Source: Castanea sativa
Lineage: Eukaryota > Streptophyta > Magnoliopsida > Fagales > Fagaceae
Reading direction: 5' to 3'
Assembly: GCF_040712315.1 (NCBI RefSeq)
Contig: NC_134024.1
Location: 5,727,158-5,791,157, forward strand
DNA: 64,000 nt
Below the pieces are notes generated by a model. That model made no database searches and was not told the DNA's origin. It saw only the letters and a list, made by a program, of their open reading frames with translations. Shown piece after piece: positions 32,870-43,480 of the stretch (the first letter of the stretch is position 1; each line of letters opens with the position of its first letter). Both the position numbers and the translations under genes were made by a program.

Positions 32870-33950
32870 CAGATGGTAAGGCCTTTGACTTCCACAAAGT
32901 ATGTGATAAGAATAAGAACAATGTCTAAATAACAAGATATCAAGGTTCTGTTTAACAAATGATAAGATATCAATTTCCACAAGGTTTGTGGTCCGAGGAC
33001 CATACTTAACCGAGTTTCTGTTTGACACTTAAGAATAGTAACTTCAAATGTTAATTTCCCCAAAGTAGGAGGTCTGAGGACCCGGCATAACTAAGGTTCT
33101 GTTTAACAAATGATAAGATATCAATTTCCACAAGGTTTGTGGTCCGAGGACCATACTTAACCAAGTTTCTGTTTGACACCTAAGAATAGTAACTTCAAAT
33201 GTTAATTTCCCCAAAGTAGGGGGTCCGAGGACCTGGCATAACTAAAGTTCTGTTTAACAAATGATAAGATATCAATTTCCACAAGGTTTGTGGTCCGAGG
33301 ACCATACTTAACCAAGTTTCTATTTGACACTTAAGAATAGTAACTTCAAATGTTAATTTTTCCAAAGTAGGAGGTCCAAGGACCCAGCATAACTAAGGTT
33401 CTGTTGAACAAATGATAAGATATTAATTTCCACAAGGTTTGTGGTCCGAGGACCATACTTAACCAAGTTTCTGTTTGACACCTAAGAATAGTAACTTCAA
33501 ATGTTAATTTTCCCAAAGTAGGAGGTCCGAGGACCCGGCATAACTAAGGTTCTGTTTAACAAATGATAAGATATCAATTTCCACAAGGTTTGTGGTCCGA
33601 GGACCATACTTAACCAAGTTTCTGTTTGACACCTAAGAATAGTAACTTCAAATGTTAATTTCCCCAAAGTAGGAGGTCCGAGGACCCGGCATAACTAAGG
33701 TTCTGTTTAACAAATGATAAGATATCAATTTTCACAAGGTTTGTGGTTCGAGGACCATACTTAACCAAGTTTCTGTTTGACATCTAAGAATAGTAACTTC
33801 AAATGTTAATTTCCCCAAAGTAGGAGGTCCGAGGACCCGGCATAACTAAGGTTCTGTTTAACAAATGATAAGATATCAATTTGCACAAGGTTTATGGCCC
33901 GAGGACCATACTTAACCAAGTTTCTGTTTGACACTTAAGAATAGTAACTG
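32870..33950. repeat. 151-bp dimeric tandem array with palindromes
   Basis: GGTCCGAGGACC-type words in TGTGGTCCGAGGACCATACT recur at 32991, 33142, 33293, 33444, 33595, 33746 and 33897, exactly 151 bp apart. Each unit has a second palindrome (GAGGTCCGAGGACCCGG) about 75 bp away, so the unit is a dimer. TGGTCCGAGGACCA is a 6-bp stem with GA between. Units are nearly identical, which suggests recent homogenisation. Located between integrase and the antisense ORF. Confidence 0.93.
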
Positions 33951-34005
33951 TAAGCCCCAGAGGTATTTATAACTTTGAAATGTTAACTAACAAAAGCACA
34001 TTTTA

Positions 34006-34953
34006 TTAATAATAATACCTTCTAAGGTTATTTACATTCCATGGGCGTGGTACAATTCTTTCATCTAGGTCAGTTAGCCGATACGACCCTATGCCTGCTA
34101 CTGAAACAATGCGATAGGGGCCTTCCCAGTTTGGTCCTAGCTTACCCCAAGCTGGGTTCTTAGAAACGCCCACAACTTTTCTTAGTACAAGATCCCCAGG
34201 TGCGAGTGGCCTTAACTTCACGTGGGCATCATATCCCCATTTAAGCTTCTGTTGATAATAAGCCATTTGGACCATAGCTGCCTCGCGCCGTTCCTCAACT
34301 AAATCCAGGCCTTTCTCCAGGAGGCCATCGTTATTCTCCGGGCTAAAAGAACTCGTCTTTAGGGTAGGAAAACCAAATTCTAGAGGTATCACCGCCTCGG
34401 CTCCATAAGTCATAGAGAATGGCATTTCTCCCGTGGACCTGCGCGGTGTAGTCCGATACGTCCACAGAACATGTGGGAGTTCTTCTACCCATCTGCCTTT
34501 CGCATCGTCCAAACTTTTCTTGAGCTCACTGACTATGACCTTGTTAACGGCCTCGGCTTGCCCATTTTCCTAAGGATAAGCTGGGGTAGAGTATCTATTT
34601 ATGATGCCCATATCACCACAATATTTTCTAAAAGTCTTACTGTCGAATTGAACGCCATTGTCCGAGATAAGTGTGTGTGGTATACCGAATCTAGTGACGA
34701 TGTTTTTCCAGACAAACTTCTTGGAATCAACGTCTTTGATATTTGCTAAGGGCTCGACCTCAACCCATTTAGTGAAGTAGTCTGTCCCCACGAGAAGCCA
34801 TCTTTTGTTTCCTACAGCCCTCGAAAATGGCCCCACTATGTCCAATCTCCATTGTGCGAAAGGCCAAGGACTGGAGAGAGGGTTGAGAACCCCTCCAGGT
34901 TGATGAATATTAGGGGCGAACCTTTGGCATTGATCACATCTTTGGGCATAGTC
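34006..34953 (-). pseudogene. Integrase of element 2
   Basis: DIVGPFSRA, then GTDYFTKWVEVEPLA (first Asp), TLISDNGVQFDSKTF (second Asp), INRYSTPAYP, a TAG, then ENGQAEAVN (Glu). The long C-terminal ORF (168 codons) reads ELPHVLWTYRTTPRRSTGEM, TYGAEAVIPLE and GPNWEGPYRIVSV. The zinc-binding HHCC part upstream has TAG after MQREA. Both stops replace Gln and fall at the same two positions as stops in element 1. Otherwise little decayed. Confidence 0.85.
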
Positions 34954-35991
34954 CTAAGCCTCCCTCTGCATATTGGGCCACCAATAACCCTGAGTCAGAG
35001 CCCTGTGGGCTAAGGATCTTCTCCCGGTGTGGCTCCCACAAATCCCTTCATACAGTTCTTCTAGAAGTGCTTCCGTTGATTCGGGGTGCACACATAACAA
35101 GTATGGTCCTGAAAAGGATCGTTTATATAGTTTCTGGTCCTCGGATAACCAGAAACGTGGCGCCTTTCGACGTATCTTATCCACTTCAGACTTGTCTTTA
35201 GGAAGGATGTCGTTCTTAAGAATAGATATGACCGGGTCAATCCAACTAGGTCCAGGCCTTATTAGATGGATGCGAGTTGCGTTGACTGTGGTAAGAGTTG
35301 GCTCTAGCAAATCCTCTACGAGGATAATCCTGGGCAAACCCTGAGCCGAAGACATTGCCAATGTGGCCAAGGAGTCTGCATGGGTGTTTCCACTCCTAGA
35401 AATGTGAGCTAAGACGAAGGAGTCAAATTCAGCTTGCTGACGCTTGACCTGGGCCAAATATTCTTGCATTCTTGGGTCCCTAGCCTCCATGGTCCCCGTG
35501 ACCTGACCGACCACTAACTGAGAGTCCGAGAATGCATGGACTTCCTTTCCACCCATCCTATGTACCATGTTCATTCCCACCAAGACTGCTTCGTACTCGG
35601 CCTCATTATTAGTAGCCGAGAACGACAGCCTCAGAGATTTTTCGAAGACAATTCCGTCAGGGGATATCAGGACAAGTCCGACACCAGACCCTCTCTGATT
35701 AGCTGCCCCATCCACATACGCTTTCCAAGTCGGAGGTGCTGCGGCTGCGATCACACCAACTGATTTTTTACCCATGTGTGCTTCTTTCAGAGTTTCTTCT
35801 AGCAATGGTTCGGTAAACTCTGCCACCAAGTCAGCAAGGACCTGGCCCTTCACCGAGGTGCGAGGCCTGTATTTAATGTCAAAGGCTCCCAAAATAGTTC
35901 CCCACTTTGCCACCCTGCCAGAGTAATCGGCGCTGCGTAACACCGTCTTGAGAGGCAATTGGGTCAGAACCACTACAGTGTAGCACTGGAA
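34954..35991 (-). CDS. RNase H and linker of element 2
   Basis: 339 codons open: VVLTQLPLKTVLRSADYSGR (end of the reverse transcriptase connection), WKAYVDGAANQRGSGVGLVL (Asp), TNNEAEYEAVLVGMN (Glu), VHAFSDSQLVVGQVTGT (Asp), HISRSGNTHADSLATLA (Asp near the end), then the linker to the zinc-binding domain (GSHTGRRSLAHRALTQGYWW). All RNase H catalytic acids seem present. It is separated from the reverse transcriptase by a frameshift near 36015. Confidence 0.85.
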   Translation of the reverse strand, partial: FQCYTVVVLTQLPLKTVLRSADYSGRVAKWGTILGAFDIKYRPRTSVKGQVLADLVAEFTEPLLEETLKEAHMGKKSVGVIAAAAPPTWKAYVDGAANQRGSGVGLVLISPDGIVFEKSLRLSFSATNNEAEYEAVLVGMNMVHRMGGKEVHAFSDSQLVVGQVTGTMEARDPRMQEYLAQVKRQQAEFDSFVLAHISRSGNTHADSLATLAMSSAQGLPRIILVEDLLEPTLTTVNATRIHLIRPGPSWIDPVISILKNDILPKDKSEVDKIRRKAPRFWLSEDQKLYKRSFSGPYLLCVHPESTEALLEELYEGICGSHTGRRSLAHRALTQGYWWPNMQREA

Positions 35992-37286
35992 ATAATGAGG
36001 AAGCTTCTGCGTGGAACTATGGCCAAAAGTGAGTTCTCCAAGAGTAGATAGCGCACCTCGGCCTCATTCAAAGACTTACTAACGTAGTATACCGGTCTTT
36101 GCACCCCGCTTTCATCCCTTATGAGTACCAAGCTGACCGCGTGGATGGCCACTGCCAGATAAGCGAACAAGACCTCGTCCGCCTCGGGGCGAGACAAAAT
36201 GGGTGGCCGAGAAAGATATTGCTTAAGCTGTTGGAAGGCTAACACGCAGTCCTCGGTCCATTGAAACCCTTTCCATTTATTCAACAATTGGAAGAAAGGA
36301 CGGCACCGGTCAGCTAACCGAGAGATAAATCTGCTGAGTGCAGCGATCATCCCGGGCAATTTTTGAATCTCTTTTGGGTTCCGAGGCGGCTGTAAGTCCT
36401 GAATAGCCTTGACCTGCATTGGGTTTACCTCTATGCCTCTATAAGTAATCATATATCCCAAGAACTTTCCAGATCCCACGCCAAAAGAGCACTTTGAGGC
36501 GTTAAGGCGCAACTTGTACTTTCTTAGCACCTGGAAGGTGTCGGCCAAATCTTTAACGTGTGAAGGTATTGTTTTACTCTTCACCACCATATCATCCACA
36601 TATACCTCAATGGTCTTCCCCAGTTGCTGTTCGAACATTCTGGTCATCATTCTTTGGTAGGTAGCCCCAGCATTCTTCAACCCAAACGGCATAACCTTAT
36701 AGTGGTAATTCCCTGTTGGAGTAATGAAAGCAGTTTTCTCTTGATCCTCCAATGCCAATGGAATCTGATGGTAACCTTGGAAGGCATCCAAAAAACTCAT
36801 ACGAGGATGTCCGACAGTGGCGTCCACAAGCTGATCAATACACGGCATTGGGAACAAATCCTTGGGGCAGGCTTTGTTCAAATCCGTGAAGTCCACACAT
36901 ACTCTCCACGTCCCATTTTTCTTTTTTACCACAACCGTATGCGCCAACCATTCGGGGTAGAAAACTTCTTTAATAGCCCCAACCCTCTTGAGTTTAAGCA
37001 CCTCCTCCTTGACAGCCTCGGAATGTTCCTTGGAAGAACGCTGATGTGGCTGCCTTCTTGGAACAATGGCGGGGTTGACATTTAAATGATGACAAATGAA
37101 GCTCGGATCTACGCCTGGAGCCTCATAAGGGTCCCACGCAAAAACATCAATATTGCCCTTCAGAAATTCCAACAACTCCATCTTCTCCTGGTGTGGCAAA
37201 CGTATGCCGATTTGGAAGAACCTCTCTGGGTCATCCGCTATCAAAAACTTCTCTAACTCCTCACAAAGAGCCTCCTCTCTTGTCAC
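35992..37286 (-). CDS. Reverse transcriptase of element 2
   Basis: Over 420 codons open. Conserved segments in order: KEEVLKLKRVGAIKEVFYPE, VVVKKKNGTWRVCVDFTDLN, ACPKDLFPMPCIDQLVD, FLDAFQGYHQIPLALEDQEK (first catalytic Asp), TFITPTGNYHYKVMPFGLKN-like text, then IEVYVDDMVVKSK (the YVDD pair near 36595) and LNASKCSFGVGSGKFLGYMI. The frame is lost near 36015 shortly before RNase H. Uses the element RNA as template. By sequence the polymerase core looks complete. Confidence 0.88.
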
Positions 37287-38058
37287 CGCTCCAGGTGCAT
37301 CCGGAGCTGTTAATTGCTATGAGTCTTTGATGAGCAAAGCTGATGACTCAGCTTCTATTTGATGAAGCACTGCGGCCGATATGCATTGCCTGGCCACCGA
37401 TTGGCTACCGAGGACCTCTTCAACATATTCCCTAGAGGGGAACTTAACCTTAGCATGCAAGGTAGAGAAGACGGCTCCCAGAGCATGCAGTCATGGCCTG
37501 GCGAGGATGGCTATATATGGGGAGTACGTGTCAGCCACAATGAAATCCACCTCAACCGTTTCTGAACCAGATTGAACGGGCAAATGAATCTGTCCCTTCG
37601 GCACAATGGCCTTTCCTTCAAAGCTGATGAGTGGCGAATCATAAGGAGTAAGATCTTCCAGCTTCAACCTTAGCCCCTTAAATAAATCAGGGTACATGAT
37701 ATCTGCACCACTGCCCTAATCAATCATCACCCTCTTCACGTCATAATTCCCTATCCTAAGAGTGACCACAAGAGCATCGTCATGGGGTTGAATGGTACCA
37801 ACTTTATCCTCCTCTGAAAAGCCCAAGACGAGTAAATTCACCTTCAACCTCTTCGGCCTGAGAATGGGAAACCACCATCACCCTAGTGGGACCTGAGCCG
37901 GTCCTGCCAGGTGCAGCAAAGATAACGTTAATTGTTCCCAATGCCGACCAAGATGGATTATTCTTCTGATTGTTTGAGCTAGATTGACTGCCCTGCCCAT
38001 TAGGTTAACACAAGTGCTGCTTCAGTTTTCCTTCACTGACAAGCTGCTCCAAGTGGTT
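37287..38058 (-). pseudogene. Protease region of element 2
   Basis: Frames are broken, but a - strand reading near 37720 gives a VMIDQGSGADIMYPDLFKGL-like join into the open piece 37697-37491 (LKLEDLTPYDSPLISFEGKA, VEVDFIVADTYSPYIAILAR). Tat elements have the protease Asp-x-Gly-Ser just before YPDLYKGL. A TAG stands close to the active site (CTAATCAATCAT, 37715). Left of 37490 the text continues toward the reverse transcriptase with further breaks. Confidence 0.6.
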
Positions 38059-39308
38059 TCAAAGGGTCCGACAGTTCTCGGTAGTGTGGCCCACATCCTG
38101 ATGGTACTGACAAAAGAGGTTCTGATTCCTCTTCGCAGGGTCTCCTACCATCTTACTAGGCCACCTGAAGAAGGGTTCCTTACGAACCTTCTCCAGTAAT
38201 TGGTGTACTGGTTCTCGGAACACAGTGTTCACAGTCTGAGGTGCTGCCGAGCCGGACTGCCCGATGTAATCTCTCCTCGGCTTGTTGTTGTGGTATCTGT
38301 CCGACTTGAAATCCCTTCTCTCCTGCGGGATAACCTTCTCCTTACCCTTTCCTTGCTGCTGGTTTTCCTCTACCCTTTTGTATTCATCAATACGATCCAT
38401 GAGGCGACGTACGCTACGGACGGGCTTTTTGGTCAAGGACTTCCTCAAGTCGTGATTAGTAGGAAGGCCTACCTTAAAGGTATTGAGTGCCACCTCATCA
38501 AAATCACCATCTATCTCGTTAAACATCTTCCAGTACCGGTTGGAGTATGCTTTCAACGTCTCCCCTTCCCTCATGGTCATGGATAACAGCTAGTCCAATG
38601 GCCGAGGCACTCTGCTACACGTAATAAACCGCGAAGCGAATGCTCTAGTAAGCTCCCCAAACGAACCTACAGACCCCGATTTAAGGCCGTTGAACCACCT
38701 CATAGCAACAGGTCCCAAGCTAGAGGGGAAAACTTTACACATCAGGGTCTCGTTATGAGAGTGCACCGCCATCCTCTGGTTAAAGTGACTCACGTGCTCT
38801 ACCGGATCAGTCCGGCCATTGTAGATGGTAAAGGTGGGCTGGGTGAACCTCCTGGGGAGCCTCCCCTTCTCAATCCTCCGTGAGAATGGAGATTTGGAGA
38901 GTTGGTACAACGCCCGACTCATAGCATCGTTCCCCAAGCCCCTGGAAGGAAGTTTCTTGTGTCTGCGAGCTGGCGGGTCATCCTCCTCACAAGAGGACAT
39001 TGCGCTGGGGGGTGAGCATGACCTCGAGCTGTAACTATCTCCCCGGACCTCCACTGAAGATGGATTAGATGAGGACGGTGAAGGCTTACGTCTGGTGCGG
39101 CGCAGTTTTCTTTTCAAAAGATTAATCTCCTTCTGTATGGCTTTAGCACCATCCTCGTGGGTGGCGCTGGCCCGCCATGAGTATGGCTAGCCCTAGGGTA
39201 TTTTGTATGGACACTTCCCTCACGATCCCTTCAACGCTCAAGACGCTCTAAAAGATCCTCCGGTTGTGATCCTTGAGACTCTGCATGGTGTGAGCCTAGG
39301 CCTGCCAT
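38059..39308 (-). pseudogene. Gag of element 2
   Basis: Start at 39308-39306 (MAGLGSHHAESQGSQPEDLL), a frameshift near 39170, then a basic Ser-rich part, the Gag core (TIYNGRTDPVEHVSHFNQRM, FPSSLGPVAMRWFNGLKSGS) and a TAG near 38592 before SMTMREGETLKAYSNRYWKM. It ends with a zinc-knuckle-like FCQYHQDVGHTTENCRTL. Gag packages the element RNA. Two breaks make it defective. Confidence 0.8.
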
Positions 39309-39335
39309 AGTATCCCAGCTCCTTTCAGACTAGAT

Positions 39336-39353
39336 TCTCACAAACGACGCCAA
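39336..39353 (-). promoter_or_regulatory. Primer-binding site of element 2
   Basis: One base inside the 5' LTR the - strand reads TTGGCGTCGTTTGTGAGAA, close to the TTGGCGCCGTCTGTGGGAA leader of related plant elements and to the same site in element 1. Confidence 0.65.
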
Positions 39354-39354
39354 T

Positions 39355-40093
39355 TGTAAGTGCACAATTGCACCTGGACCCAAAGACAATTATGGGCTCA
39401 GGCCCAATGAGCCTTAAACAATGAAATTTGTAGAGTGTGGGCTTGAAATCTAGATTAGAGGGACTGAGTACTTGATGACAAGTTATGGTGTGCAAACACT
39501 TATAAATAATGAATGATAATTGCAAATGGACCTCCTCGGACGTGAACCGAAGACTACTTTTTTATTTTTTATCTTTCTTTCTCAAAGATTACAATTCTTC
39601 ATCCCCCTCCCTTCGTTACAGACTGCCCCCCTTAAATACTTCTTCTGATGATGCTTTATCCACGTGTTGCTCAAATCTCCACCCCTCTAGATATTTCTTC
39701 TCTTAGTGCCTTTGAATAGTAACCAGAAGTTTCAGTTCTACTGTTCAGGGGTCACTTCCCCATTAATGCGGCCAGGAAGGTAGGTGTAGAGTCTTTAATG
39801 TGGAGGTGGCAACCTTTGCTCATGATATTTTTCTAACACCGGTGTATCTAGAAGGTTCAGGGTTTTACTCTCTTAACCAACGGTCTTTCCGGAATTCTGC
39901 CTTGACCTTCGTAGTGAATCTCCGATTTCTCTTGGGTCTGTCCGAGGAGAAACTCACCCTCGGACGTGTCCTCGGACCCTCGGCGTATGGGCCGATTCGC
40001 AGTACTAACATATTCTTAGCTCAAGAACAGATTGGCCCTCCTTGCTAGAGCCTAAAGGCCCAAATGCCTGCTTGGGTCCTTTTACTCCCCACA
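39355..40093 (-). repeat. 5' LTR of element 2
   Basis: Same length as the left LTR (739 bp). By-eye differences number about 26, mostly C/T and G/A. It would contain the promoter for - strand gag-pol transcription. Confidence 0.93.
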
Positions 40094-40926
40094 CTTTTAA
40101 ACTTATTTAGCTTTTAAACTTATTTATAAATCCATTTGAATTAAGTTTCTTTGTAAGGACTTTTATAATCAGATGGTAAGTCTACTAATTTCCCAGTTTT
40201 ATTAAAATTTAATGAATTTGTTTCATTGTTTACAACTTTTTCCCAAAATACAGGATTAAATGATGCTAAACTTCTTTTTGATTTGGAGGGATTTCCTTAA
40301 TATTGAAGCATTATAATATGATCTATAATCTCTCTACTTTAGTTCTTTTATTTCTTATAAGTTTAATTTAAAAATTTCTTGTGTTTGTAAAGGAAAAGTA
40401 GAAGATTGACACTGTGATAAAAGATTTTCTTGAACTTCTTTACCCCCACTAATTTTCAATTTAAATGGAATTTTGTCATTATGAAAAATTGCATCACTTA
40501 ATTCTAAAATTATATTATTTTTAATGTAAAAAAATCTATAGGTTGTACTCTAAATTTTATAACTAAGAAAAGTAGAGGTAACAGCTCTAAGTCCTATTTT
40601 AGGTATTTTAGAATCTGTAAAGCCTTACATAAGCAAGAAAACCACACACTATTAAATATCTTAAATTTAACTTTTGCTCTTTCCGCAACTCAAAATGTGT
40701 GATGCTTTTATTTTTCTTATGTGGAACTTTATTTTAAACATGACAAGAAGTTAATATTGCTTATACCAAAAGGTTTACGAGCGCCTAATTCTATTAATGT
40801 AGCATATGTTAACTTAATTAGATTTTTTTTTTCTCTCACGCACTCCATTAGAAGTATGTGAATAATATATCTCAAAAAAGAAGAAGTATGTGAATATAGT
40901 TGAGTCGCTTTATCAATAAATCCTAA
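40094..40926 (-). pseudogene. Old copia pol remnant, middle part
   Basis: On the - strand, near 40900-40740, text resembling TQLYSHTSSF, NGVREKKNL and TLIELGARKPFG corresponds to the copia integrase motif YSPQQNGVAERKNRTL and the IESG-x-PK-x-LWGEA segment. Farther left (near 40400-40500) are relics of the region between integrase and reverse transcriptase. Colinear with 55803-56404. Heavily stopped. Confidence 0.65.
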
Positions 40927-43273
40927 TGTAACACCCTGGCCTTTTACAAAATAAATAAACAAATAAAAGGGTTGTTTTGGAAATTATTTCAGTGGGGGTA
41001 TTTTTGTGATAAGACTCAAGCCTAACCCTAGCCTTATATGTAACCCATGTTGGCTTCCTCCTCTATTTTTCTCAAGTGCCACCTTCCATCATCTTTCCCT
41101 CTTTTCCTCTAGTGTTCCCATTCCCCATGACCGAAAATCCTCTCTGTCATCCTCATGTGAAGTTTATTCACTTTTGCCTCTTAAATTTCTATCTTGGCCG
41201 ACTCATGGAAGATTCTTTTCTAATCAAAATCAACCACCAAGAGTTCTAGTGGCTAGTTTGGCAGACCCTTTTGAAAGACCATCCCTCTAAGTTTGGTTAA
41301 TTCAATAGATGAGGTAAAAATCTAAATTTTCTGTCATTTTCTTCTATGAAATCCTTTGGGCTTTGTTAGTTTATGATGTTTATAGTATATACTTGATGGG
41401 TTTAGTGAGTATTGGAAGTTTAGAGGGTTATGAGGATTTGGGCAGCATGAGTTTTTATTAAATTTGAAAATTTCAAACTATTTGGGGGTGTTTGCTTTGA
41501 TGGGGTGTTTTGGTTGTCTGTTTTACTAATGGGTATTTGAGGTTTGGTTTTCTAGAGCAGCTATATGGGTTTTGTTGTTGCATGAGTTGATTCCAAAGTG
41601 TTTCCTTTGCACTTGATTGGCTCTGACAGATGTGAATGTGAGCATGTGCTTGTTGCATGTCAAGTGCTTAGTAAATTGCTTATATGAGTTAGAGGATCGA
41701 ATTTCTTGACTCATGTTGTGATGACTATTATATGAGGTTATTGGTTGTATTTATAGTTGTTATCATGTGCTAAAACATGTACCTTTGAGGTTAATCAAGT
41801 TTGAAAGTTTTTGGCATAGTATTAAGATTATAGTAGTTTTATTTTGGAATTGTAAATTTGTCCCTAATAGATTTGAGTCAGCTACAATACATGATTTTTA
41901 ATAAATTACAGAAAATTCTTTTTGGGCTGAATTTTTGATGGTACATACTACACATATAAGATCTTATCCCTATTTAATTTCAAGCTAATCGGATAACTTT
42001 TTGTGGACCAAACAAGTTTTACAAAATGGCTGACCTGCTGTGTATTGAATTTGAAAGTGCGATGAAAATGCTGGGATTTTGTGGAATTTACTTCAAATCT
42101 TTGTTAAATGGATTGGTTTGTAAATTCATGTGCTTTCTTCGACATGTGTTTTACTTAGTTAAGTCTAATAAATGTTTGGTTTAATCATTTAGTACTCTAA
42201 AGGGAAACTCATGAGATATGCTACCAGTATTATGAATTGATGTGTTTTATGTTATGTTTGTATGTGCACATTGCTTGTAGTGGAGAATTAAAATGCTTTA
42301 GTTTTGTGTTATGGCACTACGAGTTTGTATGCTTGTTTGATTCCCGTTTGGGAATGAGTACTTGTCTTAAGTTGGGCAAGCTAGGCTTTAGTGCATTTGA
42401 TTTGTTTTAGGAGATCCTATTCGATTTTGGAGACAAATGTGATGATAAACTTTGTGATAAGTCTTGTTATTAATAGGCTTGTTCCTAATGTTTCTAGATT
42501 TTGAGATTCTTGGTGATGGACCTAGTGACGGGATTGGTTGATTTCTTTTATTTTTGCAACTAAGAAGTAAGTGGTGTTTACTAATTTTGGAGATTTTCCC
42601 AAAATAGTGTTGATTATTAAATTATTCTATATCAAAGAAATATGTTAATATTCTATATATAAATTGATATTTTATAAATGTTTGATGTGCACATTGACTA
42701 TTCGTTTTATGAAAAATTTGTGGGACAATCTAAATTTATTTAAACTTGTATGTGTGAATATATCTTTATATCTTCGAGAATTATGAATGAATTATTTTTG
42801 TGAGTATATTGAAATGTAAATGAGATTCTAGTCCTAAAAGGGGACATCATAACCCTGTCAACGGGGTATAAATGTTGACCACGAGAAAAGCTTAGAAAAT
42901 TGTTTATATGATGGTATTGGTATTTGTATTATGATGGCTCTCAATATAAATATATTTTCTTTTATATGAAATATTTGATGATAAAATATTGATGAGTTAC
43001 AAGTTATGAATTTGTTGTAAGAATTATTTTATTTGAAATGTTTGTTCCCATACCCCAATGCTAGTGAATTCCACTTATTAAGTTATCTCACTCCCTTTTA
43101 TGGCATTAAACATTGTACTGGGGAATTATTTTGAGGATGTTTTGTCTTTGGTGGATTAGAACTTTGACATTTATGATGAAATTTTAAGTTGCTGGTTTCT
43201 TTTATTTAATATTTTTTTTATGGATTATTCAAATTAAATAGACTTTTATAGCTTATGATTTTGGGGTGTTATA
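40927..43273. mobile_element. Putative 2.35-kb solo LTR (TGTAACACCC family)
   Basis: Begins TGTAACACCCTGG, ends TTGGGGTGTTATA (TG..TA; a C-to-T change would explain the missing CA). Flanked by exact 5-bp CCTAA duplications (40922-40926, 43274-43278). The paralogous site at 56399-56410 reads AATTCCTAAGATTT with one CCTAA and no insertion. No pol domain inside. A relative in reverse orientation is at 8661-10336. A solo LTR left by LTR-LTR recombination is the simplest reading. Confidence 0.72.
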
Positions 43274-43480
43274 CCTAAGATTTAACAAATTAGTTAAATC
43301 TAATAGATTCATACTCTTGGCATCTATCCATTCTATATCTTTTAATTTTTCTATTGAATTGATTTTCAATTTCTTTAAGAAATTCTAAGAACTTTTTCAA
43401 AACTATCACACTTTTATTTTTCAACAAATAAGCAATTGTTTACCTAAAAAAATCAAAAATCAAAAATCAAAGTGATAAAG
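43274..43480 (-). pseudogene. Old copia integrase remnant, N-terminal side
   Basis: The - strand reads FLKEIENQFNRKIKRYRMDR then CQEYES, the copia integrase segment around the second catalytic Asp (here in RMDRCQEYE, usually RSDRGTEY). It continues across the solo-LTR site into 40926 (FVKS-x-GIIDKATQ). Same reading in the duplicate at 56404-56560. Confidence 0.7.

Larger units (their letters stand above)
28663..40093 (-). mobile_element. Complete Tat-like Ty3/gypsy retrotransposon (element 2)
   Basis: 11,431 bp flanked by CTTTT target duplications (28658-28662, 40094-40098) with two 739-bp LTRs. On the - strand: gag, protease, reverse transcriptase, RNase H, integrase, then a 151-bp tandem array and an antisense + strand ORF. 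The LTRs differ at roughly 26 positions by eye (about 3.5%), mostly transitions. Several frames carry stops or shifts, so it is probably not autonomous. It lies inside the old copia remnant. Confidence 0.92.

Noticed and set aside
32870..33950. Centromeric or subtelomeric satellite
   Set aside because: A 151-bp tandem array could suggest a satellite, but it lies inside a bounded retrotransposon with only about seven units.
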